Positions 52,176 through 59,582 of a stretch of DNA of 64,000 bases are shown here, piece by piece (the first letter of the stretch is position 1; each line of letters opens with the position of its first letter). The stretch lies in contig JAHFQM010000003.1 of the NCBI GenBank assembly GCA_023266355.1, positions 62,001 to 126,000 of the forward strand. Direction: 5' to 3'. The position numbers were made by a program, and so were the translations under genes. Source of the stretch: Aquabacterium sp. (GTDB lineage Bacteria > Pseudomonadota > Gammaproteobacteria > Burkholderiales > Burkholderiaceae_C). The notes under the pieces were generated by a model that saw only the letters and a program-made list of their open reading frames with translations, did not search any database and was not told the origin of the DNA.

Positions 52176-52804
52176 GGCGTGCCCCCGGTGGTGACCACGT
52201 CCAGGCGCCAGGCGTAGCGGCCTTGCGCGGTCAGGAAGGGCGCGTTGAGCGGCTCGCGGGCGCGCAGCATGGCTTGCGGCCCCAAGGCGGCCAGCCATTG
52301 CATGGCGGCGGTGTCGTCGATGACGGCGGCCTGCAGCTTGAGGTCGGGCTGCACGCCTTCGTTGCTGGCCAGGGTGGCCAGGTCGAGGCTGAACTGCGCC
52401 AGCACCGCCTTGTGCTGGAGCGAGGTGGCGTCGATGTGGTCGAGCGTGTCGGCCCAGGGGAAGCCCAGCCACTGGGCGAGCTGGGCGGCGTGGCGCCAGC
52501 TTTCTGCCTGGAGCTCAGGCGCGCTGGCGGCTTGCGTGGCCTGGGCGGCCGAGGCTGCCTGGGCCTGCACGCTGACCTGGCGTTCGCCACGCTGCAGGCG
52601 CTTGACCACGGCTTGGGCCTCGGTGAGTTCGTCCTGCACGGCGGCGGCACGGTCGGCCGCGTGCAGGGCCGCGACCACGCCCAGGGCCAGCAAGGCCCAG
52701 CCCCAAAAGCTGGTGCGCACGCGCGGGCCCAGGAAGTTCAGGCCCTCGGCCCAGCCTTCGTGGCGGCGGGGTGCTTGGTGCAGGGAGGGGCGAAGCACGC
52801 TCAT
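52172..52804 (-). CDS. PilN-like inner-membrane protein
   Basis: This 210-residue protein has GLNFLGPRVRTSFWGWALLALGVVAALH at the N-terminus, like PilN, with a membrane helix and then a coiled coil (ADRAAAVQDELTEAQAVVKRLQRGE). The C-terminal half is an alpha/beta domain ending RYAWRLDVVTTGGTP. PilN normally interacts with PilM in the cytoplasm and with PilO. The ATG overlaps the previous stop (ATGA), giving a tightly coupled set. Confidence is moderate because the family has low sequence conservation. Confidence 0.65.
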   Translation of the reverse strand: MSVLRPSLHQAPRRHEGWAEGLNFLGPRVRTSFWGWALLALGVVAALHAADRAAAVQDELTEAQAVVKRLQRGERQVSVQAQAASAAQATQAASAPELQAESWRHAAQLAQWLGFPWADTLDHIDATSLQHKAVLAQFSLDLATLASNEGVQPDLKLQAAVIDDTAAMQWLAALGPQAMLRAREPLNAPFLTAQGRYAWRLDVVTTGGTP

Positions 52805-53661
52805 GCGGCCACCCCTTGTTCGGGTGCCAGGGACGGCACCGAGGTCAGCGGCCACACCAGGGCACCCGGCTCGGGCGGGGTCAGGGCGGCCACGGGCGTG
52901 AGCCCGGGCTCGGCGCGCCCCTCGGACGACAGCCCCGATGCCAGCTCGGACCACCAGCGCGTCAGCACCCAACGGCCTTCGCGCACCTCGGCCTGCACCT
53001 GGGTCAGCAGGCCCGGCTCGGCCCAGGCCCAGGCGCGGGTGCTGCCTTCGGGCTGGGTGGGGGCAGGCAGCGCGGCGGCATCGGAGGCCAAAGCGGCCTG
53101 CAGGCCTTCGGCCCACCAGGGCATGGCGGCTTGCAGTTGCAGGCCACGCTCGCGGGCCACGTCTTTCAGGCCGTCGATCAGGGCGCGGGGCACGGCGCAC
53201 ACCAGCTTCACATCGCCCTGGGCCGCGGCCCGGGCACCGCCGTGCAACACGTCCACGGTCTGCCACTCGGCGCTCAGTTGCTCGGCTTCCAGGCCAAAGT
53301 AATGCGCCCACTGCTGCTGCGCCAGTTCGCGCGCTTGTGCGCCGTTGGCGGCCTCGGGCGTGGCACAGCACAGCAACCACCGGCTGGACAGTTGCACGGC
53401 CAGGCTCACGCCTTCGTGCTCGGCGGCCCAGGCATCGAAGGCGTCGAGCGCCACATCGATGGCGGCGGCATCGCCCGGCACATGGGGCGGTGCCAGCAAG
53501 GCCACCGTCACGGGCTGCCAGGTGCTGCGCAGGCGGGCTTGCAGGCGACGCCACTGGCGCTGCAGCTGCAGGGCCAGGCTGGCTTGCCAGCCGGCATCGG
53601 CCGCCGCCTCTGTGGCGATGCCAGCACCGCGGGGGGAAACTGCTTGCACGGCCATGCTCAT
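52801..53661 (-). CDS. Unassigned protein in the PilM/GspL slot
   Basis: This 286-residue protein lies between GspE and the PilN-like gene, where PilM (or cytoplasmic GspL) would be expected. I could not recognise PilM motifs. The sequence has a helical N-terminus, stretches that may be beta-strands (VTVALLAPPHV, SLAVQLSSRWLLCCA, VKLVCAVPRALIDGL), and no signal peptide or clear membrane segment. ATG at 53661 overlaps the GspE stop. It could be a divergent actin-like PilM or a substitute protein; structure comparison would decide. Confidence 0.6.
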   Translation of the reverse strand: MSMAVQAVSPRGAGIATEAAADAGWQASLALQLQRQWRRLQARLRSTWQPVTVALLAPPHVPGDAAAIDVALDAFDAWAAEHEGVSLAVQLSSRWLLCCATPEAANGAQARELAQQQWAHYFGLEAEQLSAEWQTVDVLHGGARAAAQGDVKLVCAVPRALIDGLKDVARERGLQLQAAMPWWAEGLQAALASDAAALPAPTQPEGSTRAWAWAEPGLLTQVQAEVREGRWVLTRWWSELASGLSSEGRAEPGLTPVAALTPPEPGALVWPLTSVPSLAPEQGVAA

Positions 53662-55265
53662 TCCGCCAGCGTGACGCGGTTGAGTTCTTCCAGCGTGGAC
53701 TCGCCGCGCTGCACGCAGGCCAGGGCCGATTCGCGCAACAGCCGGGTGCCGCTGGCGCGCGCATGGGCCTTGATCTTGATGAGCGAGGCGCGGGTGACGA
53801 TGAGGTCGCGCAGGGTGTCGTCCATGAGCAGGATTTCGGTGACGGCCTTGCGACCGCGGTAGCCGGTGTCGCGGCAATGCGCGCAACCCACGGCTTTGAA
53901 GAAGGTGCCGTGCGTGTCCAGCGGCAGCTGCGCGGCCTTGAGGTCCAGCGCACTGGGCTGCCAGGGCACGGCGCAGTGCGTGCACAGCTTGCGCATCAGG
54001 CGCTGGGCCACGACGCCGTTGAGCGCCGACACCATGTTGTAGAGGTCCACGCCCATGTGCATGAAGCGGCCGACCACGTCGAAGACGTTGTTGGCGTGGA
54101 TGGTGGACAGCACCAAGTGGCCGGTCAGTGCGGCTTGCGAGGCGATCTGGGCCGTCTCGGCATCGCGGATTTCACCGACCATCACGCGGTCCGGGTCGTG
54201 GCGCAGGATGCTGCGCAGGCCGCGCGCAAAGGTCAGGCCCTTCTTCTCGTTGACGGGGATCTGCACCACGCCGCCAAGCTGGTACTCGACCGGGTCTTCG
54301 ATGGTGATGATCTTGTCGTCGCCGGTGTTGATCTCCTGGACCACGGCGTACAGCGTCGTCGTCTTGCCGCTGCCGGTCGGGCCGGTCACCAGCAGCATGC
54401 CGTAGGGCTTGCTGGCCAGGCGGCGCACCACGGTGGCGTCGTCGGCGTCGAAGCCCAGGCCTTCCAGGCTCAGCGCGGTGGACTCCTCCGACAGGCGCGA
54501 GCGGTCCAGGATGCGCAGCACGGCGTCTTCGCCAAAGCTGCTGGGCATGATGGAGACGCGGAAGTCCACCTCGCGCACGCCGCTGTCGGCCGACTGCTGC
54601 ACGCGCAGCTTGAAGCGGCCGTCCTGCGGCAGGCGGCGTTCGCCGATGTCCAGCTCGGCCATCACTTTCAGGCGCGACACGAGTTGTTCGGCCACTTCGC
54701 GCGAACCCACATCGCCCACGTGCACCATGACGCCGTCCAGCCGGTGGCGAATCACCATGCCGGTGGCGGTCGATTCCAGATGCAAGTCGCTGGCCTGGGC
54801 CTTGAGCGCATCGAACAGCGTGGCGTCGAGCATGCGCACGACCTGGCTGGTCTCGCGCGTGATGGTGTCCACCGACAGGGCGTGCACCTCGGCACCGCCT
54901 TCCGCACCACCCACAGCGCCTTCGACATCGAACAGCGTGCCGCGGGCCTCGAAGGCCTGCTCGCCTTGCGCCAGCCACAGGCCCAGCGTGTCTTCCTCGA
55001 CATGGCGCCAGCGCAGCGGCTGCGGCACGGCGCGGCCCACGGCCTCGCGCAGCAGCACGTCGTCGGTGTGCGGGGTCAGGGCCCAGAGGTGGCCGGCATC
55101 GCCTACATCGCGTTCACCGTCGCCGTCGCGGGCGACCACCACGCGCAGGCGCAAGGCCCGCGCCAGAGGCCAGACGCGCCAGTCGGGCGTCCAGTTCAGC
55201 ATGCCGTCGAGCGGCAGCACATTGCTGCCTTCGGGCTGGCCATTGCTTTGCAGTTGTGCGCTCAT
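53658..55265 (-). CDS. GspE/PilB-type secretion ATPase
   Basis: This 535-residue cytoplasmic ATPase powers pseudopilus assembly. It has an N-terminal region of about 140 residues, Walker A GPTGSGKT at 295-302, the Asp box TIEDPVEY, Walker B VMVGEIRD and His box TGHLVLSTIHANN. A tetracysteine zinc motif follows, with Cys428, Cys431, Cys461 and Cys464. This layout fits GspE or PilB rather than PilT. It lies between GspF and the PilM-slot gene and overlaps the latter. It provides the energy source for the operon's assembly machine. Confidence 0.92.
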   Translation of the reverse strand: MSAQLQSNGQPEGSNVLPLDGMLNWTPDWRVWPLARALRLRVVVARDGDGERDVGDAGHLWALTPHTDDVLLREAVGRAVPQPLRWRHVEEDTLGLWLAQGEQAFEARGTLFDVEGAVGGAEGGAEVHALSVDTITRETSQVVRMLDATLFDALKAQASDLHLESTATGMVIRHRLDGVMVHVGDVGSREVAEQLVSRLKVMAELDIGERRLPQDGRFKLRVQQSADSGVREVDFRVSIMPSSFGEDAVLRILDRSRLSEESTALSLEGLGFDADDATVVRRLASKPYGMLLVTGPTGSGKTTTLYAVVQEINTGDDKIITIEDPVEYQLGGVVQIPVNEKKGLTFARGLRSILRHDPDRVMVGEIRDAETAQIASQAALTGHLVLSTIHANNVFDVVGRFMHMGVDLYNMVSALNGVVAQRLMRKLCTHCAVPWQPSALDLKAAQLPLDTHGTFFKAVGCAHCRDTGYRGRKAVTEILLMDDTLRDLIVTRASLIKIKAHARASGTRLLRESALACVQRGESTLEELNRVTLAE

Positions 55266-55278
55266 GGTGTGGCCCCCG

Positions 55279-56454
55279 TCATTGGATCTGGTCCGCCACC
55301 TGGAAGATGGGCAGGTACATCAACACCACGATGCCGCCGATCAGCACGCCCATGATGAGCATGAGCGCGGGGCTCACCACCTTGCCCACCCACTCGGTGA
55401 AGCGGGCGAGTTCTTCGTCATAAAAGGTGGCGGCGCGCTCCAGCATGGGGCCGAGCTCACCCGTCTGCTCGCCCACGCGCATCATGCGCACGGACACCGG
55501 CGTGGTCAGGTGGTGGCGCTGCAGCGCGTCCGACAGGCGGGCGCCTTCGCGCACGCGGCGGGTGGCCTGGGTCATCGAGGGGCGCAGCGAAGGCCCGACC
55601 AGCTCCAGCGAGGCTTCGAGTGCCGGCACCACGGCCACGCCGGCTTGCAACAACAGGCCCAGCGTGCGGTACAGCGAGGCCAGCTCGATCAAACGCAGGC
55701 GCGGGCCGATGACCGGCGTGCGCCACAGGCGCTCCGACACCGCCGCGCGCACCACCGGGGCCTTCCAGGCTGCCGCGATGGCCATGCCCACACCGACCAG
55801 GCCGCCCAGCGTCAACCAGGGGTGGTCGCCCACGCCCTTGCCGATGCCCAGCAACACGGCCGAGGCCCAGGGCATCTCGCCGCCCATGCCTTCGTAGATG
55901 TCGGCGAAGCGCGGCACCACGAACACGGTCAGGAAGCTGATGACGACCAGGCTCGCGCCGATCAGGATGGCCGGGTAGATGGCCGCGCTGACCAGCTTGT
56001 CGCGCAGGCCCGTCAACCACGTCAGGTAAGCCGCGTGCTGGCGCAGCGCCTCGGCCGTCTGGCCCGTGCGCTGGCTGGCTTCGATGGACGCGATCAACAG
56101 CGAACTGAAGGCCTGCGGCTGCTGGCGCATGGCCTGCGACAGGGTGCGGCCCTCGGACAGGTCGGTGGTCAGCGAGTTCAGCACGCGCGCCACATCGGCC
56201 GACTCTTCCTTCTCGCACAGCGTGGCGATGGCCTCGTAGAGCGGGATGCCTGCGTCCAGCAGCACGGCCAGTTCCTGGCAGAACAGGCGGCGGGGGAACT
56301 CGACGCGGCGCTGCGACACCTGCTGGCCCTGCAGGCGCTGCAACAGGCCTGGGCGGCTTTGCGCCGACGCTGCCCCTGCCGCCAGCCGACGCGAGCGGGG
56401 CACAGGGGTGTCAGCGGCAGGTCGGGCAACGGTCGTGACAGGCGTGCGGCTCAT
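55279..56454 (-). CDS. GspF/PilC-type platform protein
   Basis: This 391-residue inner-membrane platform protein has two repeats of the GspF domain (FCQELAVLLDAGIPLYEAI and SLYRTLGLLLQAGVAVVPALEAS) and three membrane helices. The cytoplasmic helices contain QAMRQQPQAFSSLLIASIEASQRTG-type blocks. It anchors the pseudopilus base and binds GspE. The N-terminal 45 residues are Arg/Ala-rich and probably flexible. ATG at 56454 is supported by GGTGAT 4-6 nt upstream; a GTG at 56466 overlaps GspG. It begins 5 bp after the GspG stop. Confidence 0.92.
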   Translation of the reverse strand: MSRTPVTTVARPAADTPVPRSRRLAAGAASAQSRPGLLQRLQGQQVSQRRVEFPRRLFCQELAVLLDAGIPLYEAIATLCEKEESADVARVLNSLTTDLSEGRTLSQAMRQQPQAFSSLLIASIEASQRTGQTAEALRQHAAYLTWLTGLRDKLVSAAIYPAILIGASLVVISFLTVFVVPRFADIYEGMGGEMPWASAVLLGIGKGVGDHPWLTLGGLVGVGMAIAAAWKAPVVRAAVSERLWRTPVIGPRLRLIELASLYRTLGLLLQAGVAVVPALEASLELVGPSLRPSMTQATRRVREGARLSDALQRHHLTTPVSVRMMRVGEQTGELGPMLERAATFYDEELARFTEWVGKVVSPALMLIMGVLIGGIVVLMYLPIFQVADQIQ

Positions 56455-56459
56455 GGCGA

Positions 56460-56948
56460 TCACCAATTGGTGATGTCCTGGTCTTCGCCGTCACCGCCTT
56501 CGCGACCATCCTTGCCCAGCGAATAGACGTCGTAATCGCCGTGCTCGCCAGGGGCCTTGTACTGGTACTCGCGGCCCCAAGGGTCTTTGGGCACGGCCTT
56601 GCGCAGGTAAGGGCCCCACCAGCGGGACTCGTCGGCGGGCTTGACCCACAACGCGGCCAGGCCTTGCTCGGTGCTGGGGTAATGGCCGGTGTCCAGGCGG
56701 TACTGGTCGAGCGCCTTGCCAAGGCCATCGACCTGGGCGGCGGCCGTCTTGGTTTCGGACTTGCCGATCTGCTTGAAGAACTGCGGGCCCACATAGCCTG
56801 CGAGCAAACCGATGATGACGAGCACCACCAGCAGCTCCAGCAGGGTGAAGCCGCGCTGCGTGCGGGGCGACACGCCGGGCACCGCGCGGGAAACAGCAGG
56901 GACGAGTTCAGCCCGCACCCGACTGCGGGGCGCTTGACACGTGTTCAT
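56460..56948 (-). CDS. gspG: Major pseudopilin GspG
   Basis: This is the main subunit of the pseudopilus. The 162 residues carry an unusually long prepilin leader of about 46 residues ending TQRG, then FTLLELLVVLVIIGLLAGYVGPQFF with Glu5. GspG features follow: QVDGLGKALDQYRLDTGHYPSTEQGLAAL-type spine, PYLRKAVPKDPWGREYQY and a C-terminal calcium-loop-like EHGDYDVYSLGKDG. It is first in the operon, so promoter elements are upstream in 56949-57133, shared with the divergent phosphodiesterase. The start at 56948 is a choice among several. Confidence 0.93.
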   Translation of the reverse strand: MNTCQAPRSRVRAELVPAVSRAVPGVSPRTQRGFTLLELLVVLVIIGLLAGYVGPQFFKQIGKSETKTAAAQVDGLGKALDQYRLDTGHYPSTEQGLAALWVKPADESRWWGPYLRKAVPKDPWGREYQYKAPGEHGDYDVYSLGKDGREGGDGEDQDITNW

Positions 56949-57015
56949 CGGGGGAGATCCTTCCAACGACGCCAAAGCCTGGCGACGCAATGGACGTGAT
57001 CCTATTGGGCTATCC

Positions 57016-57033
57016 CTGACAGCTTTGTGACAA
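57016..57033 (+). promoter_or_regulatory. Candidate Pho box upstream of the phosphodiesterase gene
   Basis: CTGACAG, a 4-nt spacer and GTGACAA resemble the 7-4-7 direct-repeat PhoB box (CTGTCAT-N4-CTGTCAT) with five and four matches. It sits about 100 bp before the start at 57134 and in the divergent interval shared with gspG. Confidence 0.35.
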
Positions 57034-57133
57034 GCCTCACGGCATCCCCCCGTTCACGCAGGCGACACATGGCGCTCCTAGTCTGGTTGGGCAGCTTGTT
57101 TTCACCACACGCAAGATCCCAGGAGACCCCGCC

Positions 57134-58357
57134 ATGTCCGTCCGCACCCCACGCCTGATGGCCCCCATCGCCGCCTTGGCCCTGGCCGCCTGCGCCAACC
57201 TCAGCCAGGCCCACGATGCCGCCAACGGCGCTGACGCCAGCGACGCCGCCCGCCAGGCCAGCTCGCAGCCCACCACCGTGGCCGCGCCTCTGGTCATCGG
57301 CCACCGCGGCGCGTCCGGCTACGTGCCCGAGCACACGCTGATGTCCTACTGGCTGGCCATCGAGCAAGGCGCCGACTACGTCGAGCCCGACCTCGTCAGC
57401 ACGAAGGACGGCGTGCTGGTGGCCCGCCATGAAAACGCCATCGCCATCGTCAACGCCGACGGCAGCATCCGCGAAGCCACCACCGACGTGGCCGAGCGCC
57501 CCGAGTTCGCCGACCGCAAGGTCACCAAGCTGATCGACGGCGTCAGCCTGACCGGCTGGTTCACCGAAGACTTCACCCTGGCCGAGCTCAAGACCCTGCG
57601 CGCCAAGGAGCGCCTGCCCAGCCTGCGCGTGGCCAACACCCGCTTCGACCGCATGTTCGAAGTGCCCACCTTCGAAGAGGTGCTGAACCTGGTGGATCAG
57701 GCCAACGAGCGCCGCCGCCAGAAGGCCCTGGCCGAAGGGGGCCCCAAGGCCGCGGCCAAGGTCAAGCCCATCGGCGTCTACCCCGAGACCAAGCACCCGA
57801 CCTACTTCGACGGCATCAACCTCTCGCTGGAAGAGCCGCTGCTGCGCAGCCTGCAGCGCCACGGCTACCGCGGCCCCCACGCCGCCGTGTTCATCCAGTC
57901 TTTCGAGGTGGGCAACCTCAAGGCCCTGGCCACGAAAACGCGCCTGCCCCTGGTCCAGCTGCTCAACGGTTCGGGCCAACCTTATGACTTCACCGTGGCC
58001 GGCGACAAGCGCACCTACGCCGACCTGGCCAAGCCCGAAGGCCTGAAAGAAATCGCCACCTACGCCACCGGCGTGGGCGCCAACACCAACCTGATGATCC
58101 CGCTGGTCGGCGGCAAGCTGGGCACGCCCACCACCCTGGTGAGCGACGCACACGCCGTGGGCCTGAAGGTGCACGGCTGGACCTTCCGCGCCGAGAACAA
58201 CTTCCTGCCCAACGAGTTCGACAGCAGCAGCAACCCCGCCGAGTACGGTGACCTGGCCGGCCAGATCCAGGTTTTCCTGGGCCTGGGCATGGACGGCTTC
58301 TTCACCGACCAGCCCTTCCTGGGCCGCCAGGCACGCGACGCCTTCATCGCGAAGTGA
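57134..58357 (+). CDS. glpQ: Glycerophosphodiester phosphodiesterase (periplasmic, GlpQ-like)
   Basis: This enzyme hydrolyses glycerophosphodiesters to glycerol-3-phosphate and an alcohol. The 407-residue protein has a hydrophobic N-terminus with the lipobox-like LAAC (Cys20), so it may be a lipoprotein. The catalytic motif GHRGASGYVPEHT is near residue 56, with metal ligands in YVEPDLVSTKDGVLVARHE. The later GDY-type block KVHGWTFRAENNFLP and the closing GMDGFFTDQP identify GlpQ-type enzymes. The ATG has AGGAGA 8 nt upstream. Divergent from gspG, with a possible Pho box between, which fits phosphate-starvation control. Confidence 0.92.
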   Translation: MSVRTPRLMAPIAALALAACANLSQAHDAANGADASDAARQASSQPTTVAAPLVIGHRGASGYVPEHTLMSYWLAIEQGADYVEPDLVSTKDGVLVARHENAIAIVNADGSIREATTDVAERPEFADRKVTKLIDGVSLTGWFTEDFTLAELKTLRAKERLPSLRVANTRFDRMFEVPTFEEVLNLVDQANERRRQKALAEGGPKAAAKVKPIGVYPETKHPTYFDGINLSLEEPLLRSLQRHGYRGPHAAVFIQSFEVGNLKALATKTRLPLVQLLNGSGQPYDFTVAGDKRTYADLAKPEGLKEIATYATGVGANTNLMIPLVGGKLGTPTTLVSDAHAVGLKVHGWTFRAENNFLPNEFDSSSNPAEYGDLAGQIQVFLGLGMDGFFTDQPFLGRQARDAFIAK

Positions 58358-58359
58358 GG

Positions 58360-58379
58360 CACAGGCCCGCGGGCCTGTG
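58360..58379 (+). terminator. Perfect 20-bp palindrome after glpQ
   Basis: CACAGGCCCG and CGGGCCTGTG form a palindrome 2 bp past the glpQ stop, giving a stable stem with no U-tract. Likely transcription end or mRNA-stability element. Confidence 0.45.
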
Positions 58380-58438
58380 AATCGGGCACCGGGCGGTGGT
58401 CTTGACGGGCCGCCGCCTGTGGGCGTTCAATGCGGGGC

Positions 58439-59041
58439 ATGACGCCGCCCACCCACCTGCTCTACCTGCACGGTTTCCGCTCCTCGCCGCACTCGAACAA
58501 GGCGCGGATGCTGGGCGCGGCCGTGCAACAACTGCAGCGGCAAGGGGTGGATGTGGCCTTGTACTGCCCGCAACTGCCGCCTTCGCCCACCCAGACGGTG
58601 GCCGAGTTGCGCGAGTTGGTGGCGCTGTGGCCGCGTGAGGGCATGGCCGTCGTGGGCTCGTCGCTGGGCGGCTTTTACGCCGCGGTGCTGGCCGAGCTGC
58701 TGGGCTGCCGCGCGGCCTTCATCAACCCGGCCGTGGCCCCGGCGCGTGACCTGGCCCGCCACATCGGCGAGCAGACCGCTTTCCACGACCCGAGCGAGCG
58801 TTTCTATTTCCGCGAGGAATTCATCCACCAGTTCGCGCTGCTGGACCCCTACCCCCTGCACCACCCCGAGCGCCACTGGGCGCTGATCGCCAAGGGCGAC
58901 GAGGTGCTGGACTGGCGCGAGATGTTCTCGCACCACGAAGGCGCTCAGGTGACGCTGCTGGACGGCAGCGACCACGCGGTGAGCGATTTCGCGCAGCACA
59001 TGCCGTCACTGCTGCGCTGGCTGGGCTTTCCGCCGCTCTGA
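58439..59041 (+). CDS. yqiA: YqiA-family esterase
   Basis: This 200-residue cytoplasmic alpha/beta-hydrolase has LLYLHGFRSSPHSNKA near the start, the nucleophile elbow VGSSLGGFYA, the acid region in AKGDEVLDW and the histidine motif GSDHAVSDF. The length and motifs match YqiA/UPF0227-type esterases. ATG at 58439 is used because the family begins just before the first strand; ATG at 58430 is also possible. It converges with the PEP-CTERM gene downstream. Confidence 0.88.
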   Translation: MTPPTHLLYLHGFRSSPHSNKARMLGAAVQQLQRQGVDVALYCPQLPPSPTQTVAELRELVALWPREGMAVVGSSLGGFYAAVLAELLGCRAAFINPAVAPARDLARHIGEQTAFHDPSERFYFREEFIHQFALLDPYPLHHPERHWALIAKGDEVLDWREMFSHHEGAQVTLLDGSDHAVSDFAQHMPSLLRWLGFPPL

Positions 59042-59045
59042 ACGG

Positions 59046-59300
59046 TCACTGGGCGCGGCGGCGACGTGCCCACAGCACCACGGCCACACCCGCGGCCGCC
59101 AGGGCCAGCGTGGTGGGTTCCGGCACCTGGGAGACGTTGTCGTACAGCACCGAGCTGGGGTTGGAGAAGCCACCGGCCTGCGGGTTCGCGTGTGCGGCCC
59201 CCTGGCTGTGCGACTGGGCCTTGTCGCTGGCGGCCATGGCACCTGCGCAAGCCAGCCCGGCGACCAGGGCGAAAGACGCGGCACGGACATTTCGGATCAT
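59046..59300 (-). CDS. Very small PEP-CTERM protein
   Basis: This 84-residue protein has a complete layout: a signal peptide (1-23 or so, ending AMAA), a mature part of only about 35 residues (SDKAQSHSQGAAHANPQAGG and more) and the sorting tail VPEPTTLALAAAGVAVVLW then RRRR. SD GGGAG lies 7 nt before the ATG. It is one of the shortest PEP-CTERM proteins I would expect. It converges with the YqiA gene. Confidence 0.82.
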   Translation of the reverse strand: MIRNVRAASFALVAGLACAGAMAASDKAQSHSQGAAHANPQAGGFSNPSSVLYDNVSQVPEPTTLALAAAGVAVVLWARRRRAQ

Positions 59301-59582
59301 GAGGGGGCTCCCGGTGTGACAAAAGATGGATGGCGCATCCTATCCACAGCACGTTTCGGGCCACAACCCGAGAACACGGGGTGTCACGCACACAGCGGCC
59401 TTTTGTGCCAAATGCGACCGCTGGATGCCCCATCGGCGCGCCCCAAGCGACCGTTCACCGCTCAGCAAGGAACCGCTTTGGCGCAGGCGCCGCCCTCGCT
59501 TGGGGCGCCGCCGCCACCATGGCCCAAGCTGTCGCGCCAAAATGGGACAATCGCGGCCTGAACCCAAAGAGACCCCCTTTCG

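Noticed and set aside
59339..59352. DnaA box or replication origin near the sequence CTATCCACAG
   Set aside because: A single imperfect match without an AT-rich region or a cluster of boxes.
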